From Apiosordaria backusii (lineage: Eukaryota; Ascomycota; Sordariomycetes; Sordariales; Lasiosphaeriaceae), in contig JAUKTV010000009.1 in assembly GCA_030549205.1 (NCBI GenBank), positions 1,054,001 to 1,118,000 on the forward strand: 64,000 nucleotides of DNA, given 5' to 3'. Both the position numbers and the translations under genes were made by a program. Under the pieces are notes generated by a model that was not told the DNA's origin, searched no databases, and saw only the letters and a program-made list of their open reading frames with translations. This document shows, one piece after another, positions 42,801 to 51,828 of the stretch; position 1 is the stretch's first letter; each line of letters begins with the position of its first letter.

Positions 42801-43203
42801 TGATCTTAGAAGCGCATAGTTGCTAGGTTATACATAGACCGAAGGATGAGTTTTGAAAAGTTTGTGGCGATCTCAACCCCACCACACTCAACTTGGTCTC
42901 ATGGGCAGTGATGAAGCTTGATGATGCTGACTGCATCACCGATATTGTTGTTTCAAAAAATACAACCAATGCCCTTTGAGTTTGAGGTATCTGAGAAACC
43001 AAGCTTTGAGAGTGGGTGGCTTTGTTGTTGTTGTCATCCTTCGACCTGGTGTAACCAAGATATTTCGTATACAGACGAACAGATAAGGGTGTGCGTGGAG
43101 GGGTAGAGAGTCGATATCACATACCGATGGTGTGGCCCCGCTCTTCAAAGAACTTCAAAAAGGTCTCCCGGACGCGGGGTCCCGTCCACTGCGGTTCCGT
43201 CAT
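39865..43203 (-). CDS. ala1: alanyl-tRNA synthetase, probably dual-targeted
   Basis: Three exons (43203-43125, 42714-40049, 39993-39865) give a 957-residue cytosolic form starting [20 protein letters not shown]. It charges tRNA-Ala. The class II aminoacylation core has [38 protein letters not shown] and [17 protein letters not shown]. The editing domain has [17 protein letters not shown] and CGGTH with the zinc-binding Cys/His. The C-terminal C-Ala domain ends [11 protein letters not shown]. Intron 1 is long (410 bp), intron 2 is 55 bp. The frame stays open upstream of the first ATG for 95 codons to another ATG (listed separately). Fungi usually make both forms from one ALA gene. Confidence 0.95.
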
Positions 43204-43488
43204 GGTGTGTAGGCGTGAGATGTTTGAGGAAAATCGATGACCGGTTCGATAGTAATCCAAGTAATGCAAGCAGGCAGCGTAGTAGGGAGCCGGGGCTGCA
43301 GTCCGGAGGGCGGTGGTGGGTGCTCGAAAGTTCGAGAGCGATGAGGATGGCGGGGTCAAACGGGTTTTGTGGTGGAAGGTTCGCGAGCAATGACTCAAAT
43401 TCACCACAAAAGCCGATTGATAGCGCGTGCCGCCCCAGCTCCTGGACCGCTCGCGGCAAGACCACCGTAACCACAACGCCTTCTCCAT
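43204..43488 (-). CDS. in-frame 5' extension of AlaRS, candidate mitochondrial presequence
   Basis: 95 codons upstream of and in frame with MTEPQW, without stop, beginning at ATG 43488. After the first 15 residues it is almost free of acidic residues and rich in Arg, Ser, Thr, Ala and Tyr (SNFRAPTTALRTAAPAPYYA, RFSSNISRLHT), as in mitochondrial import signals. A longer transcript, or leaky/near-cognate initiation, could give the mitochondrial enzyme. Yeast ALA1 does the latter. The true start within this stretch is not determined. Confidence 0.65.
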
Positions 43489-43719
43489 CCGTCAAGTCAA
43501 ATCTCAACGTCTCGCCCCCTTTCTCTGCAACCTTCCCTCTCCTTAATCCAGCCTTTCGCGATATCGGCCTTCCTTTATCTTGACCCAATCCCAATCTTCA
43601 GCGCAATCCAATCCTATATCTCCCGAATCCTACCTTGATTGGAGCGCATTCCGACAGGCGGTCAATTCACACAACTGGGCAATTGGCGAAACAGAGTTAC
43701 AGGGAAGAGAGAAAAATAA

Positions 43720-44616
43720 ATGCTGGCAAACCCTGCGCCGCGACTGGCCGTCCACCACATCATGGAGATGGGGAGCTTCCCACCCGCTGGTGTGGGCATG
43801 GACCACTACGGGTACCTCATCAACCACCATCACAACCCTTTCCAACAGCAACAACCTCCTCCTCCACCTCAACCACAACCGCAACCATCCCGCCTCTCCC
43901 GCAAGCGCAAACCAGATGCGCCCCCAGAACACAACGAGCGCCTCTCCAAGCGCATGAGCCTTCTCAATCTCGGTATGTGCCGCACAGTCCCCCACTGTCG
44001 TCATCGTCGCATCCCATCCACCCCACTAACATCCGCCCCCTTCTCCACAGAACACTCTGGACCCAAACTCTACGTCCCCGTCGAGCAAGGCGACAACCAC
44101 ACCCCTACCCAACCCTTACCCAACCTCAACACCATCCACCACCATCACCATGGCGCCCGCCACAATAAACACCCCGTCGACGACTCCATGATGCAGCTCG
44201 ATGACTCCAAATACAAAGTCTACATCTACAACCTCGACGACGAGCTCTCCTCCTCCGACAACGAGACCGACGACGGCAAGCTCGTCTTCCTCCCCGACAT
44301 CGAGAAGCACCTCCGGTCCAACCGCATCCCCCCAAATCTCCTCGCTGCCGCCTCGTCAGATGCAGCCAATAAGCAGCTTGTTCTCTACCGAGTGCCGTCT
44401 TCTATCACAGTTCCAGAAGAACAGGATAGCGTTCGCAAGGCTATCATTGAGGCTCGGCAGCGCATAAAGGAGAAGCAGGAGGCTGAGAGGGCTGCTGCGG
44501 CTGCTGCGGCTTCACCAGTACCAGTCATGAGAGATGTCCCTATGGATACGGGCTTGTACCCCGCGCCACCACCTTCATCTGCGATGGAAGATCCAGATGC
44601 GATGGAGCTTGACTGA
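43720..44616 (+). CDS. conserved filamentous-fungal protein of unknown function
   Basis: Two exons, 43720-43972 and 44051-44616 (78-bp intron, GTATGT donor, CTAAC branch), 272 residues. His/Gln/Pro-rich N-terminus (QQQQPPPPPQPQPQP), then a likely conserved block RLSKRMSLLNLG|EHSGPKLYVPVE across the splice. MMQLDDSKYKVYIYNLDDEL, VFLPDIEKHLRSNRIPP and SSITVPEEQDSVRKAIIEAR follow. A possible nuclear signal is SRKRKPDAPP. No named family comes to mind. Charged C-terminal helix, then acidic MEDPDAMELD. Divergent from AlaRS, convergent with the next gene. Confidence 0.8.
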   Translation: MLANPAPRLAVHHIMEMGSFPPAGVGMDHYGYLINHHHNPFQQQQPPPPPQPQPQPSRLSRKRKPDAPPEHNERLSKRMSLLNLGMCRTVPHCRHRRIPSTPLTSAPFSTEHSGPKLYVPVEQGDNHTPTQPLPNLNTIHHHHHGARHNKHPVDDSMMQLDDSKYKVYIYNLDDELSSSDNETDDGKLVFLPDIEKHLRSNRIPPNLLAAASSDAANKQLVLYRVPSSITVPEEQDSVRKAIIEARQRIKEKQEAERAAAAAAASPVPVMRDVPMDTGLYPAPPPSSAMEDPDAMELD

Positions 44617-45361
44617 GACCCCAGTCAGTCACATCTTTCTTTTCTTTTCTTACATTCAATGGGTTGGTAGGGTTCAACGGTTATTGAATTTGGGTTTCGA
44701 CATTATGGAACAATATCGATACCCTGTACACGGCGCACTTGGGTATCTGTTTGCCTGTCATGGCACACAACAACAAACAAATTCTTGATTGGGTTCATCT
44801 TTTTATCTAGCGAGGTGTTTTCAGGGCAGGCGTGCGTTTCACCATTTCACATAGCAGGCACAGGGACCAACATCACAAGACTTGAGTCCCACCAGAAATA
44901 CGTCTGCTCTTGATGTTGGGCACGGACATCACATCACACATACAGAAGTCCAATTCCTTGGATCATTTGGTATCATTAGCTACTCAATAACAGGAATTGA
45001 TTGAGAGAGTCAAAAACAACAAAGCTCCTTCCTTTGTTTTGTGCTTGCGATATTAGGTGTCTTGAGGTGTGTGTGTTGTGTAATGTAGGTAATCCAATGC
45101 ACCCTACGAATGCCGTAATGAAGGGATGAAATGTAATGCAAAAAACAAACTTGCACACTTTGCGCTTTCTCTCTCTCTCCCTCCCTCTTCCTTCCCTCAA
45201 TCCAATCCCATTAATGCCCTGGTCAAGCTCTCCAGGTGTTCCCTATTCCCAATCATGTCCCATATTCATTCCTATTCCCTCCAGGGGACCTTATGTACAA
45301 TTTCACTCTTCCTAGCCCTGTTCCAAAGCGCAATCCTCCTTCCCACCCGGTACCGTCTCTT
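44617..45361. other. intergenic, convergent 3' ends
   Basis: CT-rich simple sequence at 45165-45200; no gene recognised. Confidence 0.5.
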
Positions 45362-46117
45362 CTAGCTCCTGAACGGGTTGGTGCTATTCCCCGTCCCTTG
45401 GGGCTGCTGTACCGCACCCGATGGTGGTGGTGGTCCAGGAGGAGGCGCATATTGATCTACCGAACTACTCGGGACAGGCGCAACAGCCGCAGGAGGCGGT
45501 GGCCCCGGCGGAGGCGCATACATATACCCGTTCCCAACCCCAGTCTCTTGTGGTGGTGGTGGCGGTGACTGACTCGACGCAGCAACATTCCCATCACCTC
45601 CCACCTTTGTCGCTCCAGCAGGTGGCTCATACACTGGCGGCCTTGGTGCATTTGGATCGTACACCGGGGGTGGTGGCATCCCTTGCATATTGTAGTACTG
45701 GTACCCATCCCCGCCGCCGCTGTTGGAATACCCCCCGTGGTAAGGCGAAAAGTTTGACTGCGGGTATCGGTAGCGGGGGTCGACTTGGGCGAGGGTTGCG
45801 CGGTTGACGAGGAAGCGGTGGTAGGCTAGTGGTGGGAGACCTTTCTGGACTCTTTTGCGGGCGTGGATGTAGCCTATTAGGAGGTAGAGACCGAAGAAGA
45901 GGATGATGCCGAGGAAGAGGGACCATTTGACTATTACGCCGGTCTGAGGAGAGAGGGGAGGGGGGTTAGTATGAGATGGATGGGAGGTAGGGGGGGAGAA
46001 GAAGGTGTTTACCTTTGTGTTCCAGAATGGGACATAACAGCTGTCCTCGTCGATAAAGCCATCTTCGTCACGGGTGCAATTGCGATAGTACTGCCTGGCT
46101 AGAATCATGGCCGCCAT
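45362..46117 (-). CDS. single-pass membrane protein, RCR-like
   Basis: Exons 46117-46013 and 45943-45362 (68-bp intron with GTAAAC donor and ACTAAC branch; the intron happens to stay open in frame). 228 residues. A short lumenal/extracellular N-terminus with Cys pair (NCTRDEDGFIDEDSCYVPFW) precedes one membrane helix (VIVKWSLFLGIILFFGLYLL). A basic stop-transfer patch (HARKRVQKGLPPLAYHRFLV) and a long Pro/Gly/Tyr-rich cytosolic tail with PPPPVYDPNAPRPPVYEPP follow; PPxY motifs of this kind recruit WW-domain (Rsp5-type) ubiquitin ligases. This layout resembles the Rcr1/Rcr2 family (chitin deposition, trafficking). Family call is tentative; topology is clear. Confidence 0.65.
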   Translation of the reverse strand: MAAMILARQYYRNCTRDEDGFIDEDSCYVPFWNTKVNTFFSPPTSHPSHTNPPPLSPQTGVIVKWSLFLGIILFFGLYLLIGYIHARKRVQKGLPPLAYHRFLVNRATLAQVDPRYRYPQSNFSPYHGGYSNSGGGDGYQYYNMQGMPPPPVYDPNAPRPPVYEPPAGATKVGGDGNVAASSQSPPPPPQETGVGNGYMYAPPPGPPPPAAVAPVPSSSVDQYAPPPGPPPPSGAVQQPQGTGNSTNPFRS

Positions 46118-48039
46118 TGTTCGTGTGTGTGTGTGTGTGGCGGATAAGATGGGGGGGAATGTCCGAGATCCAGAGTTCCAGGGACTCGGATGGGCTTGCG
46201 GCGGGTGTTGGGGATGGCTAAGCTATATCGGGGGTTGAATAGAAGATGGCTAGCTGGGGATCAAAGGGATGATGATCTCGATCGGCGGAAGTGGGAAAGC
46301 GGAGATTGTTTTGTACAATTGAGTTGCCGGAACTCTTGACTCTGATGAACAGAAGGGAAAGAGCTTGTCGCAAAAACAAAGAAAGAACTGGGGAGGGAAG
46401 GGAGATTATTGCCAAGCTGCCCAGGCCAATGGGTGATTCCGCGCCGAGACGAGATGTTCTCATGTTCTTATCACAGACAACCTACGGAGTAACACTTTGC
46501 CGATCAAAAAAGGGCGCTCTTTCCGGGCTTGGTGGCACCGTGGCACTACGCAATGCAACACGCGCTTGCCGCTGTACCCCGCTACCTTTAGCTGTGCCTT
46601 TAGCGGGTAGACCCCTGGACTCTGGGGGAGTTGAACGCTAAAAGTCGAAAATCGCCAGCCACTGGTTATCGCGACGGCAAAGTGGCGCTGGTGTTCCCTG
46701 GGTAGCACTGGGTTTCATCCTGTTCTTTGGCGTTTCAGTTATCCGGGAGGCCGAGGGACGACGTCTTTGGTGGATACACAAGCTCGAGGACTTGACAGCA
46801 GAGAATTGCTACTGATATCTCATGGTAATGTCAAAGTTGGTCCATTGATGCGGGTGAAGGGACAGCAAAAATGCATGGGATTTTTGGTTGAGGTAACGGA
46901 ACATCCGACCTGAAGATGACAACGGAAAATTGGACGGAAAGTACAGTTGACAAATTCTGAGACATATCGAGGCTGTCCTTGGCTACCTCCTTCATGGTCT
47001 TGTTGTCTTAGCCTGTCAATTTTTGCCACTCATCTGCTCAATAGCTCCTCACTGACCGTTCACTGACCGGTGTTCGCATTATGGCTAAGATATTGAGATG
47101 GCAGTGATGGCTTATTTAGTTTAGTGTTCGCCAATCATCCATTGACCGTTTATACACGCCAAATTAAGCTTTCTTAGACTAGTTCCAGTCTCTTCTTCTG
47201 AAGAATATCAAATTCTGTAGCGTGGTGCTACCGGCAATGACTCCGGTCCCAAGCTGGCGGGCTCGGGGTATTCTCACCGCACCAAGTTGGTGTGTATCTT
47301 GGCAAATGTAAGTTCAACCCTTCAGATCTCATTTTACAATGAGACTCATCAAACAGACGCCAAGCATACCAGAAGCTTCATATTGAAGAACCCACGGTGA
47401 GGTTGAAGATGTAAGTGACAAAACCGGACTAGCTCTCCCGGAAGCCAACCGAGACGCCAGCACGGGCCGCATCCACTGGAAGCCGATTCAAGCCGGATCG
47501 CGGAGTGGGGGACGACCGAGACTGACCGAAGGTCTCCACAGCGAGCTGCATCAAATTTCAAGATGGGTTTTCGGAGCGGAAACGCAGGGTGACATAATGT
47601 CAACACGCCTCCGCAGAGCCTCAATTGGCACCGAAAGAAAAAAACGAAACACCGTCCAGTCTTAGCCCGGACCCAGCAACCCGACGCACAAGCTAGCACG
47701 TTTCCCACACCCACAACGGCGGAATCCTTGGCTCCCTCAACGGCCCTTGAACCACACCGCCAGCCACACTCCCTAGCGCAGCCAAACATTCGTGATGTTC
47801 TGGCAATAGGAAATCGTCCACCTACAGTCTCCCAACCCCTCTGGAGACCTGGCGGCGGGGTAGCGCGCCTTAGCGAACCGGCTTTGAATTGGATGCCAAT
47901 TCGCTACTGAACAACAACCAACAACACTTCCACTATCCTCGTTGTCACTCTTGCTGTTACCTACCGTTGAATCGGCGCCCAAAATTTGAATTCCGGCTTC
48001 ACCTCCGTCCTCCCTCCCACAACCCTCCCACCCACCAAA
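46118..48039. promoter_or_regulatory. divergent intergenic region, 1.9 kb
   Basis: Upstream of the RCR-like and Ptc7-like genes. A short (GT)n run lies at 46121-46138. Small frames at 46290-46640 and 47349-47789 lack coding character. Nothing else recognised. Confidence 0.5.
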
Positions 48040-49332
48040 ATGGTCGCGACAACAAGCGCGAGCCGCGCGCTTTTACTCCCTTGCCGACCAGCGTCCCTCC
48101 GACTCCTCACAAGCACAACAACACCCTACCGATCGACCCTCCGCGCCGCCTCGACGTTCACATCCCGACAACAACAAAAACAAAAACCCCCATCAAGGCA
48201 CCCCACCACCCCCGGCCAGCCACCAACGATGCCGAACCGCACTACTTCTCCCTATTCCACCTCCTCCGAACCCCCCCACGGCAAATACCACTACCACCTC
48301 GCAGCCTCCTACATCGCCAAATCCCGCCCCTTCGACCCCCAAACCCACCTCTTCCAATTCAACCCCTACAACCGCGTCCAGCCCCCCAAGACCAAACGCC
48401 CCAAATCCACCCGCCCCGAATCCGGCCAAGACGCCTTCTTCATCTCCCAGCTCGGCCCCAACCCCAACTCCGGCGAGGTAGCCCTAGGCGTAGCAGACGG
48501 AGTTGGCGGGTGGATGGACAGCGGCGTCGACCCAGCCGACTTCTCCCACGCCTTTTGCGATTACATGGCTTTTTCCGCTTCCTCTTTCTCGTCAGCCCCG
48601 AACCTAACAGCCCGACAACTCATGCAAAAAGGCTACGAAGCCGTCTGCCACGATTCCTCCATCAAAGCCGGAGGCAGCACCGCCATCGTCGGGCTATTAA
48701 CAGCAGACGGAAAGCTAGAAGTCGCCAATCTGGGGGATAGTGGGTTTATCCTGTTGAGGCTGAACCGAGTCCACGCCTCCAGTGAACCCCAAACCCACGC
48801 GTTTAACACCCCTTATCAGCTGAGCGTTGTTCCGCCTAGTATGTTGTTAAGGGCGGCGGCGTTTGGCGGGGCGCAGCTTATGGATCAGCCGAGGGATGCG
48901 GAGGTGACGAGGCATGGGCTGAGGCATGGGGATGTGGTAGTTTTTGCGAGCGATGGGCTGTGGGATAATTTGTTTGAGGGGGATATACTGAGGATTGTGA
49001 GCGAGGTTATGAGGGGGAGGGGGGCGTGGAGGTTGAGTGGGGAACGGGGGTGTGTGGTGGAGGGGGATTTGGGGGGTGTTACGGGGGTGGTGGATAAGGA
49101 GGGGGAAAAGGGGAAGCAACAAGTGACGCTTCAGGGGATGTTGGCTACGGAGATTGTCAAGGCGGCGAAATTGGCGAGTGTGGATCCGAAGCTGGATGGG
49201 CCGTTTGCGAAGGAGGTGAAGAAGTATTACCCGCATGAGGTTTGGAGGGGGGGGAAGGAGGATGATATTTGTGTTGTTGTTGTGGTGGTTGAGGAGGAGG
49301 GGGGGAAGGTGTCGGTGAAGGCGAAGTTGTAA
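48040..49332 (+). CDS. ptc7: mitochondrial PP2C phosphatase, Ptc7-like
   Basis: Single exon, 430 residues from ATG 48040 (preceded by CCAAA). Ptc7 dephosphorylates mitochondrial proteins including the coenzyme Q factor Coq7. The first about 60 residues are Arg/Ser/Thr-rich without acidic residues (MVATTSASRALLLPCRPASL), an import signal. PP2C metal-binding motifs: GQDAFFIS, GVADGVGGW (the DG pair), GGSTAIVGLL, ANLGDSGF, FASDGLWDN, and EDDICVVVVVV near the end. Between FASDGLWDN and the C-terminus there is a Gly/Val/Arg-rich insert (about residues 325-360) not needed for the fold. The budding-yeast gene is alternatively spliced; no intron is evident here. Confidence 0.9.
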   Translation: MVATTSASRALLLPCRPASLRLLTSTTTPYRSTLRAASTFTSRQQQKQKPPSRHPTTPGQPPTMPNRTTSPYSTSSEPPHGKYHYHLAASYIAKSRPFDPQTHLFQFNPYNRVQPPKTKRPKSTRPESGQDAFFISQLGPNPNSGEVALGVADGVGGWMDSGVDPADFSHAFCDYMAFSASSFSSAPNLTARQLMQKGYEAVCHDSSIKAGGSTAIVGLLTADGKLEVANLGDSGFILLRLNRVHASSEPQTHAFNTPYQLSVVPPSMLLRAAAFGGAQLMDQPRDAEVTRHGLRHGDVVVFASDGLWDNLFEGDILRIVSEVMRGRGAWRLSGERGCVVEGDLGGVTGVVDKEGEKGKQQVTLQGMLATEIVKAAKLASVDPKLDGPFAKEVKKYYPHEVWRGGKEDDICVVVVVVEEEGGKVSVKAKL

Positions 49333-49454
49333 GAGATGTGGACTAGCAGAGGGGGGGGTGTACAACTTGGTGTTGAGAAGAAAAGAAAAAGGAAAGGGGT
49401 CATGACGGCGATATACTTTGCATTTTTGGAGCATCGAGGTTTTTTTGGGATAGA

Positions 49455-49498
49455 TGGGATGGGATGGGATGGGATGGGATGGGATGGGATGGGATGGG
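49455..49498. repeat. (GGGAT)n microsatellite
   Basis: About nine tandem 5-bp units followed by two further GATGGGATGGGGTTCA-like copies to 49535. Confidence 0.9.
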
Positions 49499-50854
49499 GT
49501 TCATGTGAAAGATGGGATGGGGTTCACTGCAAAAGATGGGAGAGTTTGCTCAGGCAATGTATCATAACACACAAGCAAAAATAACAAAAGCGAGCGGCAT
49601 TGCTGATGGAAAAGCAAAATAAACACACAAGTATACGGGGTGGGGGGTGTATATATTCTAGATTATGTACATATGGGCTTCAGAGCCAAAAGAGAGAAAT
49701 GGAATTTGTATATACTCCATGCCTCATGTCGTCCATCTCAGTCGCCTTGTTCCGTTCCCAGCTCAGTGTTAACTCAGTGTTTACACTTTGGCTCGTGATG
49801 TATGTTGAACACATCCGGGAAGTTGAGTCTAGTTCTCAGCAATGTCCGACATAACGCTAGGTCTGAGGAAAATAGCATCTCTGCTCCGACATCGCTGCTG
49901 ACTTGTACCTCGGTTTAGAGAGTGGGTTACACAATTAATTGTATCTACATTACAAGCTTTTCTTGCACACACATCAGACGACTTATCTGTGCCTATGTGT
50001 GTCAGCAAGCAAAAAGCAAGAATCTGATAAAGACATGGGATGGAATGCCCGTACACCAACATCAAAGAAGTGTGACACAGCGCTTATCTCACCTCACCTC
50101 ACTCTCTTCTCATTCCATTGGCCAAGTTTACTCCCTGCATCCTGCATCCACCCATCTATCCTTACTCGCATCATGCTTCTCACACCTGCATTGCATAACG
50201 TATGTAGCCTCCCATACACAGCATCACTAGTTTACGTAGTTCTTAGTTTCAACCTCCCCACACAAGCGGTCAAAGAAACCGTCTCAAGTCCGGCACATGG
50301 GATGACGCTGGACGTTCGGGCGGAGGCATATGCAACCTTCCGAAGGTTGAACGGACGAACGAACGAACTGTCCTGAACAAAAAAAAAGTTGATTCGCCAA
50401 TCCACGAAGAAGAAGCGACGCAAAGACCCGAGAGTCTTGTCCAACGGCGCCAGAACAAAACGTTCGATCTAAACTGCGGGGAGATTTTTGACAAACCTTT
50501 GACACATTGACAACCAACAAACATGCAAGTCTTAGTGTAAACCTTGTGACAACGTCAACCCAAACCACATATTCATAAAAATAATCCATTACATCCTAAC
50601 TCATCCATCTCAATCACCCACCCCCACCCTAAAACGTGATTATTGACATGCAGTTATACGTACATGCTAATAAAACTACCCTTTACTCCCCTTCTCCCAA
50701 ATCCCAAAACCTCCCCCCTTGTGTCTTTGTCAATCATAAACAAGAAGCACAACAACAGCCCCCCACAACCACAACCACAATTGACTTATTAACCAATTAC
50801 AGCATTTTTTTTTGCTTCCTTCAACAAGTACAACCTATGTACGAGAAGATAAAA

Positions 50855-50874
50855 CTCTCTCTCTCTCTCTCTCT
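50855..50874. repeat. (CT)n microsatellite
   Basis: Run of about ten CT dinucleotides. Confidence 0.9.
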
Positions 50875-51069
50875 TATCGAGAAAAAGAAAAATGAAGACT
50901 TCAACACCCGATGCATATAAAAAATAAAACAAAACTTGAACAACCAACAACCACACCCAAACAAAACAGCCGGGGTATTATTAGCCAAGTTTTTTTTGGA
51001 CAAAGAAACGCCTTATAAAAAAAACCAAGACTCAATCAAACAACAACCCTTTTTTTACGTCAAAACTTC

Positions 51070-51828
51070 TTAGTTAAAGAAGACAAGGGCGGCAACGGTG
51101 CCAAGGACGAGCGCAAGAGAGGAAGCGAAGCGCTGGCCGTTGTTGGTGTTGGGGGGAGCGGTCTCGGTCACTTGAGAGCGGCGGGTGGTGGTGGGGACTC
51201 TGGTGGTGGTGGTCTCGAGGGCTGAAAACGGTGTCAGTGGACTGGTCGGTAGGTTAGGACATGGCTGTGGAAACTTACTGGTAGCAGAGGTGCTGGTGGA
51301 CTCAGCGGTGGAGGTCTCAGTCTCGGTGGAGGTCTCGGTGGAAGACTCAGTCTCAGTCTCGGTGGAGGTCTCAGCCGAGCTGGTGACGGAGGCAGACGCG
51401 GAGGCAGAAGCGCTGGTAGAGCTGACAGGCGCGCTACCCTCAAGAGCGAAGGGAGGGCTGAAGTTGGGGGCATCACCGCTGTCATCCGAGATACGGAAAG
51501 CGTAGTCGCCGTTGAGGGTGCCGGTGGGGGTGAAGGTGAACGAGCCAGAGGCGCCAGTGGTGGCTAACGGCGCGTGTCAGTAAACGCTCGCAAATTGTAG
51601 GTCGATCGAGGCAAAAAAAAACTCACTAGTCAGGGTCTCGACGGACTTGAAGCTGTTCTCGTCTCCAGCTGTGCCCTTGAACAACTCAATCTTCACATTG
51701 CCCTCAGCCGAGTCCCACTTGAGAGTGAAAGGCTCGCCCGGAACGAGGTCATAGTTGGAGTTGGTGAACTTGGGCCGGGCGACAACGGCGGTCGCAAGAG
51801 CGAGAACAGTAGCGGCGGAGAACTTCAT
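51070..51828 (-). CDS. GPI-anchored Ser/Thr-rich cell-surface protein (Kre9/Knh1-like N-domain)
   Basis: Three exons (51828-51627, 51563-51279, 51221-51070) give 212 residues. The signal peptide MKFSAATVLALATAVVARPK is followed by a compact beta-type domain (NYDLVPGEPFTLKWDSAEGN, KIELFKG, GSFTFTPTGTLNGDYAFRIS). This matches the Ser/Thr-rich GPI-anchored membrane family related to Kre9/Knh1. Then comes a mucin-like run of Ser, Thr, Ala and Glu (SASASASASVTSSAETST), and a C-terminal hydrophobic tail (SLALVLGTVAALVFFN) after NTNNGQ, where the Asn/Gly region is a likely anchor site. It should sit in the plasma membrane or wall. Introns are 63 and 57 bp. A 5'-UTR intron is possible (GTAAGT donor near 52095). 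Confidence 0.88.

Larger units (their letters stand above)
49333..51069. other. intergenic with simple repeats
   Basis: Convergent 3' sequence. Holds (GGGAT)n at 49455-49498 and (CT)n at 50855-50874. No gene recognised in 1.7 kb. Confidence 0.55.

Noticed and set aside
45944..46011. Treating the RCR-like gene as intronless
   Set aside because: The frame is open through this segment, but a GTAAAC donor, ACTAAC branch and CAG acceptor are present, and the translated insert is Pro/Ser filler breaking the membrane-proximal block.
47349..47789. 146-residue minus-strand frame in the Ptc7 upstream region
   Set aside because: Cys/Arg-rich with no domain and no coding bias; a chance frame.
49455..49498. 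Internal telomere-like G-rich repeat
   Set aside because: The unit is GGGAT, not TTAGGG; an ordinary microsatellite.
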